Shown: positions 46,672 through 56,630 of the stretch, piece after piece
Numbering within the stretch: position 1 is the stretch's first letter
Layout of the letters: every line of letters starts with the position of its first letter
Assembly (NCBI GenBank): GCA_041391425.1
Contig: JAWKNZ010000007.1
Location: forward strand, 1 to 64,000
DNA length: 64,000 bases
Reading direction: 5' to 3'
Origin: JAWKNZ01 sp041391425
GTDB lineage: Bacteria > Bdellovibrionota_B > Oligoflexia > Oligoflexales > JAWKNZ01
The notes under the pieces: generated by a model
Told to the model about the DNA's origin: nothing
Seen by the model: only the letters and a program-made list of their open reading frames with translations
The model's database searches: none
Made by a program: the position numbers and the translations under genes

Positions 46672-47505
46672 ATGTGCCGACTTTTCGGCTTCCGCTCAAG
46701 TCTGATTAGTAAAGTCCACACTAGCTTGGTTGCAGCAGAAAATGCTCTTATGCTCCAAAGCCCCAGACATCCAGACGGTTGGGGCGTCGCATACTATATA
46801 GAAAATGCTCCCCATATTATCCGTTCTTTAACAGCAGCAATTGATGACCACTTATTCAAAAAAGTTTCTGGCCTTGTTAGCTCACAAACTGTAGTGGCAC
46901 ACCTCCGCAAGCGTACGACGGGAGGAAACTCGGTATTAGATACACATCCTTTTCAATATGGCAATTGGGTTTTTGCTCACAATGGAAATCTATCCAAATT
47001 TGACCAAAACCGACCGGAAATAATTAAATTAATTGACAAAAATTTAGTTCCTTTTATTTTAGGAAGTACAGACAGCGAACTTATTTTTTATCTAATCATG
47101 TCCAACCTGCGAAAAATCACCGCACTCGACAATGCAAACATAAAACAAGTTGCCACGGCCAGCCGACAAGCAATTGAGATGCTAACAAAAATCACCGGCC
47201 CTATACATACTTTAGATTCAGGTCCACCTGATCAAACTTATCTAACTTTTATTCTAACCAACGGCCCTATGTTACTAGGACATCAAGGAGGGAAAACATT
47301 ATATTACAGCACACATAAAAAGAAATGCCCAGACCGCTTTACCTGCCCTGCCTATACTCCGGAATGTGAAAAACAAACCGATAGTGGAAAAATCAGCCAT
47401 CTGCTATTTAGCAGCGAGCCAACAGAAGGACAAAATATTTGGACACCAATGAAATTAAATGAAATGATTGGGATAGATACCAATATGAACCTATGTTTTT
47501 TATAA
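46672..47505 (+). CDS. Class II glutamine amidotransferase (YafJ-like)
   Basis: A 277-aa stand-alone Ntn-type glutaminase domain. Cys2 directly after Met (MCRLFGFRSS) would be the nucleophile after Met removal; HLRKRTTGGNSVLDTHPF, WVFAHNGNL and GSTDSELIFYLIM are the conserved glutamine-binding segments. No synthase domain follows, as in YafJ and its relatives, whose amide acceptor is uncertain. ATAAGGA precedes the ATG. It is convergent with the next gene at 13 bp distance. Confidence 0.88.
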   Translation: MCRLFGFRSSLISKVHTSLVAAENALMLQSPRHPDGWGVAYYIENAPHIIRSLTAAIDDHLFKKVSGLVSSQTVVAHLRKRTTGGNSVLDTHPFQYGNWVFAHNGNLSKFDQNRPEIIKLIDKNLVPFILGSTDSELIFYLIMSNLRKITALDNANIKQVATASRQAIEMLTKITGPIHTLDSGPPDQTYLTFILTNGPMLLGHQGGKTLYYSTHKKKCPDRFTCPAYTPECEKQTDSGKISHLLFSSEPTEGQNIWTPMKLNEMIGIDTNMNLCFL

Positions 47506-47518
47506 CTATCATCTGAAA

Positions 47519-47977
47519 TTACTGAATAAGCTTATCGATTTTAACAGTTACCCCATCACTACCAAGCGCAATTCGAGGGACTTCACCAACTAAATCACCT
47601 GGCTGATCCATTCCTCCCTGCCCATCTTGATCGATACGGACCTTAAGGCGCAGACTTTTAGGCAATGCCGCATCAGGTCTCATTATTTGCAACCGCTGAG
47701 GAGTCAGAATAAAACTACTCAAGGTAGTATTATTTGAATCCACATTAATTGTATCTCGCATGGCACCGTATGGCATAGGCATAGGGCTATCAGCATCGTA
47801 AACAACTAAAAACATAGTATGATGCCCCTGTGCTTTTGACAGCAATTCTTGAGAAATTTCTATAGTTCCCTTCGCAAAAATTATAGGTTTGTCTGCAAAA
47901 TTACCTGCAGTAAAAACGACAAAAACAGCAATTCCAATCACGACAAACACCAAAAACCATTTAGGAAATTTTTTCAT
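47519..47977 (-). CDS. Small membrane-anchored protein resembling the C-terminal domain of CcmH/CycH
   Basis: A 152-aa protein: basic start, one hydrophobic helix (about 8-25), then a domain with GTIEISQELLSKAQGHHTMFLVVYD, PMPMPYGAMR and a final GMDQPGDLVGEVPRIALGSDGV. The pattern resembles the periplasmic C-terminal domain of cytochrome c biogenesis CcmH/CycH (CcmI), here without its TPR part. No other ccm gene is in the window, so function is open. Confidence 0.6.
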   Translation of the reverse strand: MKKFPKWFLVFVVIGIAVFVVFTAGNFADKPIIFAKGTIEISQELLSKAQGHHTMFLVVYDADSPMPMPYGAMRDTINVDSNNTTLSSFILTPQRLQIMRPDAALPKSLRLKVRIDQDGQGGMDQPGDLVGEVPRIALGSDGVTVKIDKLIQ

Positions 47978-48028
47978 ATCTGCTTTCCAATTCTCTATGG
48001 GAATAAATTAAAATTTATTGTTTTAACC

Positions 48029-48189
48029 CGGATCCGAATTTCTAGCCGGTTGCGGCGTTGCTTCGTCGTCAGGAAATCCTCATGTACCAACATGTACACT
48101 GCGGTTTCCCACCTCCTCGCGCCTAGCACCCGAGCGAACTTCGGATCCGGTGAAAATACTACAGTTTTTCAAAAAATTTCAGATCCCGG
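48029..48189 (-). repeat. Repeat family 2, copy E (161 bp)
   Basis: Same orientation as copies C and D. Flanks TTTTAA and ATGTAG do not match, so the target duplication has been lost or the copy arose by recombination. It lies in the divergent region between the CcmH-like and nitrobindin-like genes. Confidence 0.85.
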
Positions 48190-48705
48190 ATGTAGCCTGG
48201 AATGCTCCATAGAAGTAATAAAACTTCCCAAAGCCACTATGCAACCTACGTACCATGACGTAACCCGATTTAGCGGCCGTATGCAACTAATTTCACCTAA
48301 CCAAGCTATATATATAAATAAAACTACAGATCAGCATTTAAATATAGGATATCAAAGTTTGTCTTCATAATTAGAAAATTTTCTATAATAATATGTCAAG
48401 AAATGCCCCAATAAGGTGGGATTGCACCCTGCAAATTCCTCCATATGTCACTTTTAATGAAATACCTTCAATCTATAATCAAGGGACAGTCATTATACCT
48501 TTCCACTATTCATAAATTGTAGAATTATTTGACATCCGCAACGCAGTATTACGATTCATTATACATAGAAAGATATGATGGAAATGATGGAAATGATAGG
48601 GCAAAATAATATACGAAAATTTTAAGATATTAATCCAGTACCTCAATAAAGTTAGATTCAAGACATTTAAGTACATTAACTACAAATGACTTAGGAGGAA
48701 TTCAC
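48190..48705. other. Intergenic region before the nitrobindin-like gene
   Basis: About 515 bp, AT-rich. Contains a short direct repeat (GATGGAAAT twice, near 48575-48595) and should hold a plus-strand promoter. No gene supported. AGGAGGAA at 48693-48700 is the next gene's ribosome-binding site. Confidence 0.35.
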
Positions 48706-49275
48706 TTGAACAATGACAATATAAAAACAACTGATTACGGTCCTTTAAGTCAACTTATTGGTAAATGGGAAGGCAATCAAGGAAAAGATATTGCTCCTGA
48801 GCCAGATGGAATAGAAGAAAATCCATACTATGAGTACATTACCTTCGAACCTGTAAGAGCAGTTACAAACGCTGAGCAACAAACTCTCCTCGCATTGCGT
48901 TATCACCAGGAAGTCCGCAGAAAATCCAATGACTTAGTCTTTCACGACCAGGTAGGCTACTGGTTGTGGGAGCCAGGATCCAATGAGATTGTACAAACGA
49001 TTAACATCCCGAGAGGAGTTGTCCTTGTTGCAGGAGGAACTATAGAAAAAAATATTGGTGGAGGATTTACTTTTAACGTAGTTTCCAAAAATGATCACGA
49101 TAAATGGCGCATTCAACAAACTCCATTCATGAATAAAAATGCACGCACAGTAAAATTTGAACATACTCTTAGTGTATCAGAAAAAGAAATTGTTTATAAA
49201 GAGACTACATGGATAGACATATATGGAAAAGAAAGTTTTGAGCACAGCGATACAAATGTTCTTTCCCGAGTATAA
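48706..49275 (+). CDS. Nitrobindin/FABP-like heme-binding beta-barrel protein
   Basis: A 189-aa soluble protein. Opening LSQLIGKWEGNQGKD is the GxWxGxG-type N-terminal signature of the nitrobindin/THAP4 C-terminal barrel family (formerly DUF1794), followed by alternating strands (YYEYITFEPV, QTLLALRYHQEV, QVGYWLWEP, VLVAGG). Family members bind heme or small hydrophobic ligands; the axial His was not identified here. The start is TTG, supported by AGGAGGAA 5 nt upstream. A stem-loop follows the stop. Confidence 0.72.
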   Translation: MNNDNIKTTDYGPLSQLIGKWEGNQGKDIAPEPDGIEENPYYEYITFEPVRAVTNAEQQTLLALRYHQEVRRKSNDLVFHDQVGYWLWEPGSNEIVQTINIPRGVVLVAGGTIEKNIGGGFTFNVVSKNDHDKWRIQQTPFMNKNARTVKFEHTLSVSEKEIVYKETTWIDIYGKESFEHSDTNVLSRV

Positions 49276-49314
49276 ATCTAAGCTATTTTTTTACAACAAA
49301 TAAAAATAAACAGA

Positions 49315-49355
49315 GCCCAACTAATATGAGAATTTTAACTCCATATTAGTTGGGC
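49315..49355. terminator. Strong hairpin between convergent genes
   Basis: GCCCAACTAATATG / CATATTAGTTGGGC is a 14-bp perfect stem with a 13-nt loop, 39 bp after the nitrobindin-like stop. No good T-tract follows on the plus strand, so it may be a weak terminator or a 3' stability element. Confidence 0.55.
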
Positions 49356-49440
49356 CCAAACTTCATAGAAAAGAGCATAGAACAATAAAACTAAAAACAG
49401 ATCGAGTATCTATCTCACAACCTGTTTTTTGAGATCAACG

Positions 49441-50235
49441 TTATTCAATCAGAACCTTAGCTGCTGCAACAGCCTCCTTACATTGATCTGATTCTACTAA
49501 GCTTCTAAAAACTGTTGGAAAAAATCCAGGCGCTCTCGAACCACGATCATCGTGATGTTGTTCTTGATGTAGAGAAAGCTCTTGATCTGATTTTTCTTTA
49601 TCTTCATCAAAAGTTTCTTCCTTCTTATCTGCTTTATCCGCAGCATCGCCAGTTTCAGATTGATCAGACCTTGGGTAACACTCTGATCTAATTTTTTGTA
49701 ATGCCAAAAATTCCTCAGATTCTTTTAAATTTAATTCTTCATGGCAAGACTTTAGTTCATCTTTATGTTCATCAAACTGCTGTCTGACCTGTTCTCTCAA
49801 TGCATGCATTTGTTCTCTAGCCTCCGCACGGCTCACATCACCCTCTCTCAATTCATCCCTTTTTGCTTTCAATTGGTCAAATAGTGAAGAATCAAATCCG
49901 GCACAGACAAGAATCTTAGACACAATTTTTTTTCTCAAACTATGCTTAATATCAATAAGTTCTCTAAAGCTTGCTAAGTGTCCGTTAGAAACCTCTTCAG
50001 CAGCCACGTCCTCATTATCATCTAAAAACAGATAATTTAATGAGACATCTGAGGAGTCTCTACTAGAAATAGAATTCTCAGGGCTATATTTACTTGTGGC
50101 AGACATATCTTCTTGCTTTCCTAATTGGGCAGCGCTTTTATCTCTATTTTGCTTAGATTGCCCCCCCTTATTATTACAAGAAACAGAAAACAATAATGCG
50201 AAACATCCTAAAAACAATAAATTTAACTTCATCAT
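49441..50235 (-). CDS. Highly charged hypothetical lipoprotein
   Basis: About 264 aa. The signal ends at lipobox SVSC (Cys about residue 20), followed by a Lys/Gln/Ser-rich linker. The middle (about 95-180) is a long charged helix or coiled coil (DQLKAKRDELREGDVSRAEA), then an acidic segment and a short C-terminal helix. It resembles no family I know; extended periplasmic spacer or peptidoglycan-related lipoproteins look like this. Start at 50235 or one codon later; GGAG lies 8 nt upstream. The upstream extension to 50286 is not used. Confidence 0.6.
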   Translation of the reverse strand: MMKLNLLFLGCFALLFSVSCNNKGGQSKQNRDKSAAQLGKQEDMSATSKYSPENSISSRDSSDVSLNYLFLDDNEDVAAEEVSNGHLASFRELIDIKHSLRKKIVSKILVCAGFDSSLFDQLKAKRDELREGDVSRAEAREQMHALREQVRQQFDEHKDELKSCHEELNLKESEEFLALQKIRSECYPRSDQSETGDAADKADKKEETFDEDKEKSDQELSLHQEQHHDDRGSRAPGFFPTVFRSLVESDQCKEAVAAAKVLIE

Positions 50236-50348
50236 CAGCAGATCTCCAACTAAACGTGGATTGAAAAAATCCAACTTCCCCTTCAAAATGTGTTAAACGA
50301 ACCTTAATTTGCCGTTTCGGGTTTTTTTATGTAAAACTTTAGAAATAA

Positions 50349-50564
50349 ATAAAATTAAAAGATTTTATTTATTATATAAGCAACTTATCTGAGAAAGAAC
50401 CTAAAGATGCAATCATAGGCCGAATATCCCCCAATCCTAATGATCCAAGTTATATGCCCAAAAACGGATTCCCTCTATCTAACGCAGGCAAAGAAACTAT
50501 GCTTAATTACCTAAATGGATTAGGATTATATCAAATCACTAACATCGTAACGGGGAATTCGTGA
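50349..50564 (+). pseudogene. 3' remnant of a gene, possibly a cytochrome c-like domain
   Basis: A stop-free frame without a start codon encodes about 71 residues with clear protein-like character: AIIGRISPNPNDPSYMPKNG then FPLSNAGKETMLNYLNGLG. The YMPKNGFPLS stretch resembles the distal-Met segment of cytochrome c domains (MPxxGxPLS). It ends in TGA that overlaps the GTG start of the next gene (GTGA), a typical translational coupling junction, which suggests an ancestral operon gene whose 5' part has been lost. No CxxCH heme site is present in what remains. Confidence 0.45.
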
Positions 50565-51193
50565 ATTTTTTTATTGCATTACTTACAATGGCTCTCTCAA
50601 TTAATGCCTATGGCACAAGTTCTGATAAAAAGTTCAGCGCTTCATTTAGAAGTGGCCTAATCACAGGAATGGGGTTAACTCCAGGAATAGAACTATCCTA
50701 CCTAAAAAGCCAATATCAATTTAGTACAATGTACTATAAAGCAGATTTGAAAAATATTTCATCATTTGCCTCTGATGTTGAGCTCGATATATCCGATCGT
50801 ATAAGTCATAATCTATTCATCGCTCATATGAGATGCTTCCTAAGCGAAAGCTTTTACTTTGCCTTGGGGCTTGGGCAAAGACACTATAATATGGCCTACG
50901 AATCTCACAACAAAATAGATAGTAGTTTTGTCAGTCTAGATATAAAATCAACATCCATAGTAGGCTATTACACAATAGGAAATATGTGGATATTAGAAAA
51001 TGGATTGCTAATAGGGTTTGATTGGCTAGGTCAAGTACGACCTATAAACCATAAATTTGAAATTAAAACACAAACCTCTGAAAACGACAGTGACCTAGAT
51101 ACACTACAAGGGCTTATAAACGACCACGTTAAGGAATTAGGCCAGACTTCCACTTTAGTCGCCTTCTTATTAAATTTAGGATGGTCTTTCTAA
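50561..51193 (+). CDS. Putative outer-membrane beta-barrel protein
   Basis: A 210-aa protein with a short signal peptide (about 1-17, ending NAYG) and a strand-rich body (FSASFRSGLITGMGL, QFSTMYYKADL, FYFALGLGQRHYNMAY) that ends with Phe (FLLNLGWSF), as in barrels inserted by BAM. The start is GTG, overlapping the stop of the upstream remnant. Similar in size and end signature to the gene at the left edge of the window, but I see no clear sequence match. Confidence 0.6.
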   Translation: MNFFIALLTMALSINAYGTSSDKKFSASFRSGLITGMGLTPGIELSYLKSQYQFSTMYYKADLKNISSFASDVELDISDRISHNLFIAHMRCFLSESFYFALGLGQRHYNMAYESHNKIDSSFVSLDIKSTSIVGYYTIGNMWILENGLLIGFDWLGQVRPINHKFEIKTQTSENDSDLDTLQGLINDHVKELGQTSTLVAFLLNLGWSF

Positions 51194-51205
51194 ACTTATA
51201 GAAGA

Positions 51206-53016
51206 TCAAACCTTATGGCCAGATACCTCAGACTGTTCGATGATCCCTCTAGTTGTCAACTGATTCTTATAGACCTGTAAAACACGATGCCGACTAAGTT
51301 TACCAAGTAATTTTTTACTTTCGGCATTCTCAACTACTGGCAAATAATCAAAATCACCAGCACTAATAATGACAAAAGCCTGATATAAGTTTTGATTCGG
51401 GCAGGTAAATTGAAAATCTGTTTTCATTACACTCGATATCGGCTTCTTTAACTCTTCACTATCAACAATCTCACGCAAATCCCAAAAGGAAACAATGCCG
51501 GAAATGATACCTTGTCTATCAACAACCGGTAGAGTTGATCGAGTCGATAGGCTAAATTTTTTAATTGCGCTACTAATTGAATCATCTAAATAAAAAACTC
51601 ATCAACAGTTTCCATTACAGTTTTAACGAGCACATTTTCTAACACTCCACGTTCTCGACCAAATTCAATATTGATACCTCGACGCTGTAACTTCAATGTA
51701 TATATACTACCCGGCATAAAATGAACAAAAATACCAAGCGCAATACCCGATGATATAATCATAGGTAAAATAACACTCATATTATGGGTCATTTCAAAAA
51801 TAATAGTAATCGCAGTAAGTGGAGCTTGTGTAACTGCAGCTACCAATGCGCCCATGCCGATAACACCATAAGCTCCCGGTGAATCCGTATATTGAGGGAA
51901 AAACTTATGTGCATAATAACCATATGCACCACCAAGTCCACCACCAATCATTAAGCTGGGAGCAAAAATTCCTCCAGAGGCGCCAGTTGCCAAACTAATA
52001 GGCGTAATAATGACTTTTAACAATGCTAGGACTAAAACTAAATTAGCAACTTCACCATTGTGAACCTCAGTCATAGCCTTGCCAATAGCCTCCCAATTGG
52101 CAGGACCAGCTAGTAAAGGCATATAAATAAGAGTTAAGCCAATAACTAAGCCACCAATAGCGCCCTTTACATAGGAAGGAAACTTAAGCTTATGTGCGTA
52201 ATCTTCTACTGCATATAATGTTTTAGTAAAAATAATGCCCAACAACCCTGCGACCAAACCAAGTCCGGCATACAACGCAAACTCCATTGGATGATGAATT
52301 GTCAACTCAACTTGAGTAAACAAATCATGAACATCTCCAAACCAATAATGAGAAACAACCGTCGCTACCATCGCAGAAAAAATTATCGGAGTAATGTCAT
52401 TAACGGAGAAATTCCTAACAATCAGCTCTAGCGCAAACACAGTTCCAGCTAAAGGAGCATTAAACACCGCTGCAATCCCAGCTGCACTACCAGCTCCAAC
52501 CAGCATTTTCATCCGACCGACTGGAAAGCGCAACCATTGCCCAAAAACTGACCCTATCGTTGCACCAATAATAGCCGAAGGGCCTTCTCTCCCTACTGAA
52601 AAACCTGAGCCTATTGACGCCGCAGAGGCGATGATCTTTACAAAAACTACCCGTGCCTTTATCACACCACGGCGTATCGAAATTGCTTCCATAATTTCAG
52701 GCACACCATGACCTTGAGCTTCAGCAGCAAAAGTTTTAGTAAACCACGCAACAAAACTGCCAATAATTGTAGGAAAAAGCATGAGCTGCCAAACCGGTAC
52801 CTTTTTAATAGCATCCTCAAAAGAGGTAACACCATTTTTAAAATCAAAAAGAAGATCGGTAACTAAACCTATACACTCTCTAAAACCAATGGCGGATATA
52901 GACGATAAAACACCAACAATACCACCAAGAATCAGGTACCTAAATTGCTTACGAGTGCTAGTTTGTAAATAGAATTTTCTGACACTTGCCTTAATATTCA
53001 GATCAATTTTTTCCAT
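51206..53016 (-). CDS. ClC-type chloride channel/antiporter with CBS tail (one frameshift)
   Basis: The main frame (51586-53016, about 476 aa) is a full ClC core: selectivity motifs GSGFSVGREGPSAIIG, GAGSAAGIAAVFNAPLAG with ExxExx-like helices, and TGASGGIFAPSLMIGG. The C-terminal cytosolic part is interrupted at an A6 (plus strand 51592-51597; T6 in sense): adding one base continues into two CBS domains ending at 51206 (SVMKTDFQFTCPNQNLYQAF). In total about 600 aa. ATG 53016 is preferred over GTG 53031. It probably exchanges Cl- for H+ in the inner membrane; the conserved gating Glu is in GREGP. Confidence 0.88.
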
Positions 53017-53031
53017 TCGAGCCAAATCCAC

Positions 53032-53377
53032 CTTTTTGAGAGGGTATACTCATACCATCCACAACCGAAAAAGTAAAAAATCAAGACACTAACCATCGAG
53101 CCAAAGAATAACTTATTGTAATTATAGAATAATTTATAAAAAAGCTGCTCTTTTCTTTTAGCAGTATTAAGCTCATCGAGCAGGGCAGCAAAAATTATAA
53201 TAAGGCAAAACCTAAATCAGCAGATATGCCTAAATATTCCTCTAAGTTCAAACGAGCCAAAGGCCCAAGAGATAGACTGAAAGGATAAAAAAGCAGATCA
53301 AACTAAACAAGATATATTTAGAAATTGATAGCCTACACTCACAAACAAATAATAATCAAATAACGGAGAGCGATATA
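53032..53377. other. Intergenic region upstream of the ClC gene
   Basis: About 346 bp of AT-rich sequence between two minus-strand genes, presumably the ClC promoter region. No repeats, RNA genes or ORFs supported. Confidence 0.3.
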
Positions 53378-54781
53378 CTAAGAAAAAATCTTACCTGGAT
53401 TTAAAATTCCAAATGGATCAAAAATATTTTTTATATCTTTCATAATCAAAATTTCTTTGAGAGTCCTTGAATAATGAAGGTCTTCTTTTTTAATTAAACC
53501 AACACCATGCTCAGCACTAATACTACCTCTATATTTCTGCAAGAGTTCGAAAACCCTCGTCTGCGTTATTTTAACGGCTCGCCTAAATTCGTTAATATCC
53601 ATCGTTGGAGATGCAATATAATTTAGGTGTAAGTTACCATCACCTATATGGCCAAATAAAATTATCTTAATATTCTCATCAGCAGCATTTACTACATCAA
53701 GCATTTCATCTATAAACACACCAAGTTTATCAATCGGTAGAGCAATATCATTTTTATAAACATGCCCGTCAGCCTGAATACTTTCTGTAATATTTTCTCT
53801 CAAACTCCAAAGCTCATCAAATTCCGCTTTAGACTGTGCCATTACCCCATCCAAAATAATGTTCTGCTCAAAAGCTTTCTCTAATAAAGACTCCAAAGCA
53901 TCAGAAGAAGCCACCTCGCTTTCAATCTCCAATAAAACATAATATTCGGTCTTATCTTGAAAAGGTGATTTAATTTTTGGAAAATGTTTCAAAACAATTT
54001 CGTGAGCTTCTTTGGTAAAAAACTCAAACGCAGTTAAGCAAATCCCACTTAAATGACACTCACGCAATAATTGAAGAATTCCAGAAAAAGACTCTAGACC
54101 TAAGCAAGCCAATTGAAAATTTACTGGCTTGGCAACCATCTTCAAAGTGGCCTTAGTTATAATTCCCAAAGTTCCTTCAGATCCGATAAAAATCTGCTTC
54201 AAATCATATCCAGTATTGTTTTTTCTCAATTTGCTATTAATGTCAAGAATCTCGCCATTAGCAAGAACAACTTCTAATCCTAAAACTTGCTCTCTCGCAC
54301 CACCATAGCGAATAAATTTTAATCCTCCAGCATTAGTAGCGATATTACCGCCAATTTGAGAACTACCCTTTGCCGCTAAATCAAGGGGGAAAAAGAAACC
54401 AGCCTGTTCTGCAGCCTCTTGTAAGGCCTGAGTAGTCACTCCTGCCTCTGTTTCAATAGTAAGGCCAAATGGATCGACATTAATAATTTTATTTAATCTT
54501 GAAAGAGATAGGACAATCTCCCTTTTTGATGCAACAGCTCCAGCTGCTAAGCCCGTCCGTCCTCCACTTGGAACAACAGGATACATATGCTCATGACAAA
54601 TCTTCATCACCAGCGAAACTTCATTAACATCTTTTGGTAAAACTACGGCAAGTGCTGATGGCGTATATATATTCGTCCAGTCTTTAGAAAGATGCTCTTT
54701 TTCTGATTTTTCCAATATGACATTTTTTTCACCAACAATTCCAATCAAACGCTGAATTAATAAATTAGAAGGGTTCGTCAT
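53378..54781 (-). CDS. FAD-binding 2-hydroxyacid oxidase (GlcD/D-lactate dehydrogenase-like)
   Basis: A 467-aa member of the FAD-binding PCMH/oxidase family. The FAD pyrophosphate loop is VVPSGGRTGLAAGAVA; GGNIATNAGGLKFIRYGGAREQ and GSEGTLGIITKATL are conserved FAD-contact segments. The C-terminal domain has ILFGHIGDGNLHLNY and a final SAEHGVGLIKKEDL. It oxidises glycolate, D-lactate or 2-hydroxyglutarate; the substrate cannot be told by eye. AGGATACC precedes the ATG. No partner GlcE/GlcF or lactate permease adjoins. Confidence 0.92.
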   Translation of the reverse strand: MTNPSNLLIQRLIGIVGEKNVILEKSEKEHLSKDWTNIYTPSALAVVLPKDVNEVSLVMKICHEHMYPVVPSGGRTGLAAGAVASKREIVLSLSRLNKIINVDPFGLTIETEAGVTTQALQEAAEQAGFFFPLDLAAKGSSQIGGNIATNAGGLKFIRYGGAREQVLGLEVVLANGEILDINSKLRKNNTGYDLKQIFIGSEGTLGIITKATLKMVAKPVNFQLACLGLESFSGILQLLRECHLSGICLTAFEFFTKEAHEIVLKHFPKIKSPFQDKTEYYVLLEIESEVASSDALESLLEKAFEQNIILDGVMAQSKAEFDELWSLRENITESIQADGHVYKNDIALPIDKLGVFIDEMLDVVNAADENIKIILFGHIGDGNLHLNYIASPTMDINEFRRAVKITQTRVFELLQKYRGSISAEHGVGLIKKEDLHYSRTLKEILIMKDIKNIFDPFGILNPGKIFS

Positions 54782-55124
54782 AATGGGGTATCCTTAGTAT
54801 AAAATCCGCTCCATATCTTCATAGATTACGACAAAAATAGCAACATGGATGTACCTTCAAAGATAAACCCCATTTAGGAAATCACACAAGACTCAAAAAA
54901 TCACTCCTGAAATTTACTACTCCGACAAGCAAGGTAGAGCGGTAATGTTGCTAGAGAATTGGGCTTAAATTTAAAAATCTATAAAATTTCAACATCATAC
55001 AATATTTTCATCAAGACATCAGATAGTCCAGTCGATAGGGTACACGGGAATTTTGCGGCAATAAAAAACACAAGCAAAAGACTCGAGTAATTTTAAGCAA
55101 GACAAAAAAATCTTAGAGGAAAAA
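54782..55124. other. Divergent intergenic region
   Basis: About 343 bp between the FAD oxidase start (minus) and a lipoprotein start (plus); it should contain both promoters. No hairpin, repeat or ORF stands out. AGAGGA before 55125 is a ribosome-binding site. Confidence 0.3.
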
Positions 55125-56594
55125 ATGCTACGTAATTCGCAAATAAGATATAAAATAGCATCCAGCATCATAATAGCTGTATTTTTAATCAACTGTTCCC
55201 GGGTAGGAGGTATTCAAAACCCAAAGCGGCATTCGTCCATAGATAGTAGTAAGAAGAAAGGCGACACGTTCGAGTTATCAGAGCTAGAACCAACGCAAAG
55301 CTATTACGATGGAATCATGACAGCCAATCTTCTAGAATTAGAACAACCATCAAACTCAAATGAACTAAAACCATATTATCTAAATATAAATTTTTCGGGC
55401 TCTACTCTAAATCAAGGCACCTTGATTGGCGAATCGCCCCTAGTTTGTAACGAGAAACAAAAAGTTCCAGCAAGCGATCTCTCCGAGAGTGTAAAAGAAG
55501 AATTAATGGCAAGTATTAAAGATTTTTTCTCCAAAGATAAATTATTAAATCTACAAATTATAAGCGAAAAAGAACCTCAAAATCCAATTATGACTACGAC
55601 AATTAATGTCGCATCATCATACAAAGATCTAGGATGTGAGAAAGCTATGCCATATCCGGGCATAGCAATTAATGATAAAAATAATGATAATACGTTTGAT
55701 CAAGCTTTTATCTTTCTGAAAAGTAGTGGCAATGAAACAGCGGAAATCGCCAATGCCATACTTATTACATTTGCACAATCACTAGGCTTAGAGGCTGATA
55801 CCACTGAAGAAATTTCTTCTGCGGATCTCTTTGAGCTTTTTGGAAAAGTTGAAGAAAAGCAGCCCCAACCAAAAAATTCCGTTGGGGAGCTTCCTACCGA
55901 GAATCCAGCCTACGAAGAGGGATATGAAGAGGTAGAGGATACAAATCCAATACACTCAGTTTTTAAGAAAGCAACAAAAGAACAACAAAAATTGCCAGGG
56001 CTTGAATTTCTTGCTGGTATTGCAGAAGGCCTTGTAGGTGTAGATGATGCAAGTGCTATCAGCACAAGTAGTATTAACCCCGCAATTCAATCCACCATAC
56101 CGCAAAATATAAAAACTCCAGGGATAAACCGCGTCATTACTATTATCGAGTTATCAAAATTAGCAGCAAAAAAGAAAGCTGCCGAAGAAAATTTGCCAAC
56201 AGATGAAGACAAGCTCAATGCCTTAGCAAAAGGGCTACTTAAACCATCTTCGCTAGCCAATATGGGAATGCTCGCAGCCATGGCATCAGTAGGAGGTTTT
56301 GCCTCCATCCCAGCAGCAATGGGAGCTGCCTCCGAAGTTTATAAAAATGTCCAAGAAGAAATACCCGAAAATCAAGATCCTAATGCGTTTCACCTACCGA
56401 GCGAGGCCTCTATCCTACCAGATTTTTCTGCATATATGGAATTATCACAAATAACAGAACTAAAAGAATTGATTCATAATATGTATGCTCATGCGGATTT
56501 GATTCAAAAAAATTTTAAAGGTAAAGACAGAGATGCACTTTTATCTTTAATAAAGTTGGCTTATTCACAAGCATATACGCAAAATCTGCGTTAA
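55125..56594 (+). CDS. Large hypothetical lipoprotein
   Basis: A 489-aa protein with basic start, hydrophobic stretch SSIIIAVFLINC and a lipobox Cys at about residue 24. The N-terminal half is compact with two Cys (LVCNEK, LGCEKA), and resembles a secreted hydrolase fold with calcium-like NDKNNDNTFDQAF; residues about 330-400 include an Ala/Gly-rich hydrophobic helix (MGMLAAMASVGGFASIPAAM) that could insert in a membrane. No family is recognised. GAGGAAAAA precedes the ATG. It ends 36 bp before repeat family 1 copy 4. Confidence 0.55.
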   Translation: MLRNSQIRYKIASSIIIAVFLINCSRVGGIQNPKRHSSIDSSKKKGDTFELSELEPTQSYYDGIMTANLLELEQPSNSNELKPYYLNINFSGSTLNQGTLIGESPLVCNEKQKVPASDLSESVKEELMASIKDFFSKDKLLNLQIISEKEPQNPIMTTTINVASSYKDLGCEKAMPYPGIAINDKNNDNTFDQAFIFLKSSGNETAEIANAILITFAQSLGLEADTTEEISSADLFELFGKVEEKQPQPKNSVGELPTENPAYEEGYEEVEDTNPIHSVFKKATKEQQKLPGLEFLAGIAEGLVGVDDASAISTSSINPAIQSTIPQNIKTPGINRVITIIELSKLAAKKKAAEENLPTDEDKLNALAKGLLKPSSLANMGMLAAMASVGGFASIPAAMGAASEVYKNVQEEIPENQDPNAFHLPSEASILPDFSAYMELSQITELKELIHNMYAHADLIQKNFKGKDRDALLSLIKLAYSQAYTQNLR

Positions 56595-56630
56595 TTATCA
56601 TAGTAATCGAAAACCTGAAGCCCCTAAAGT

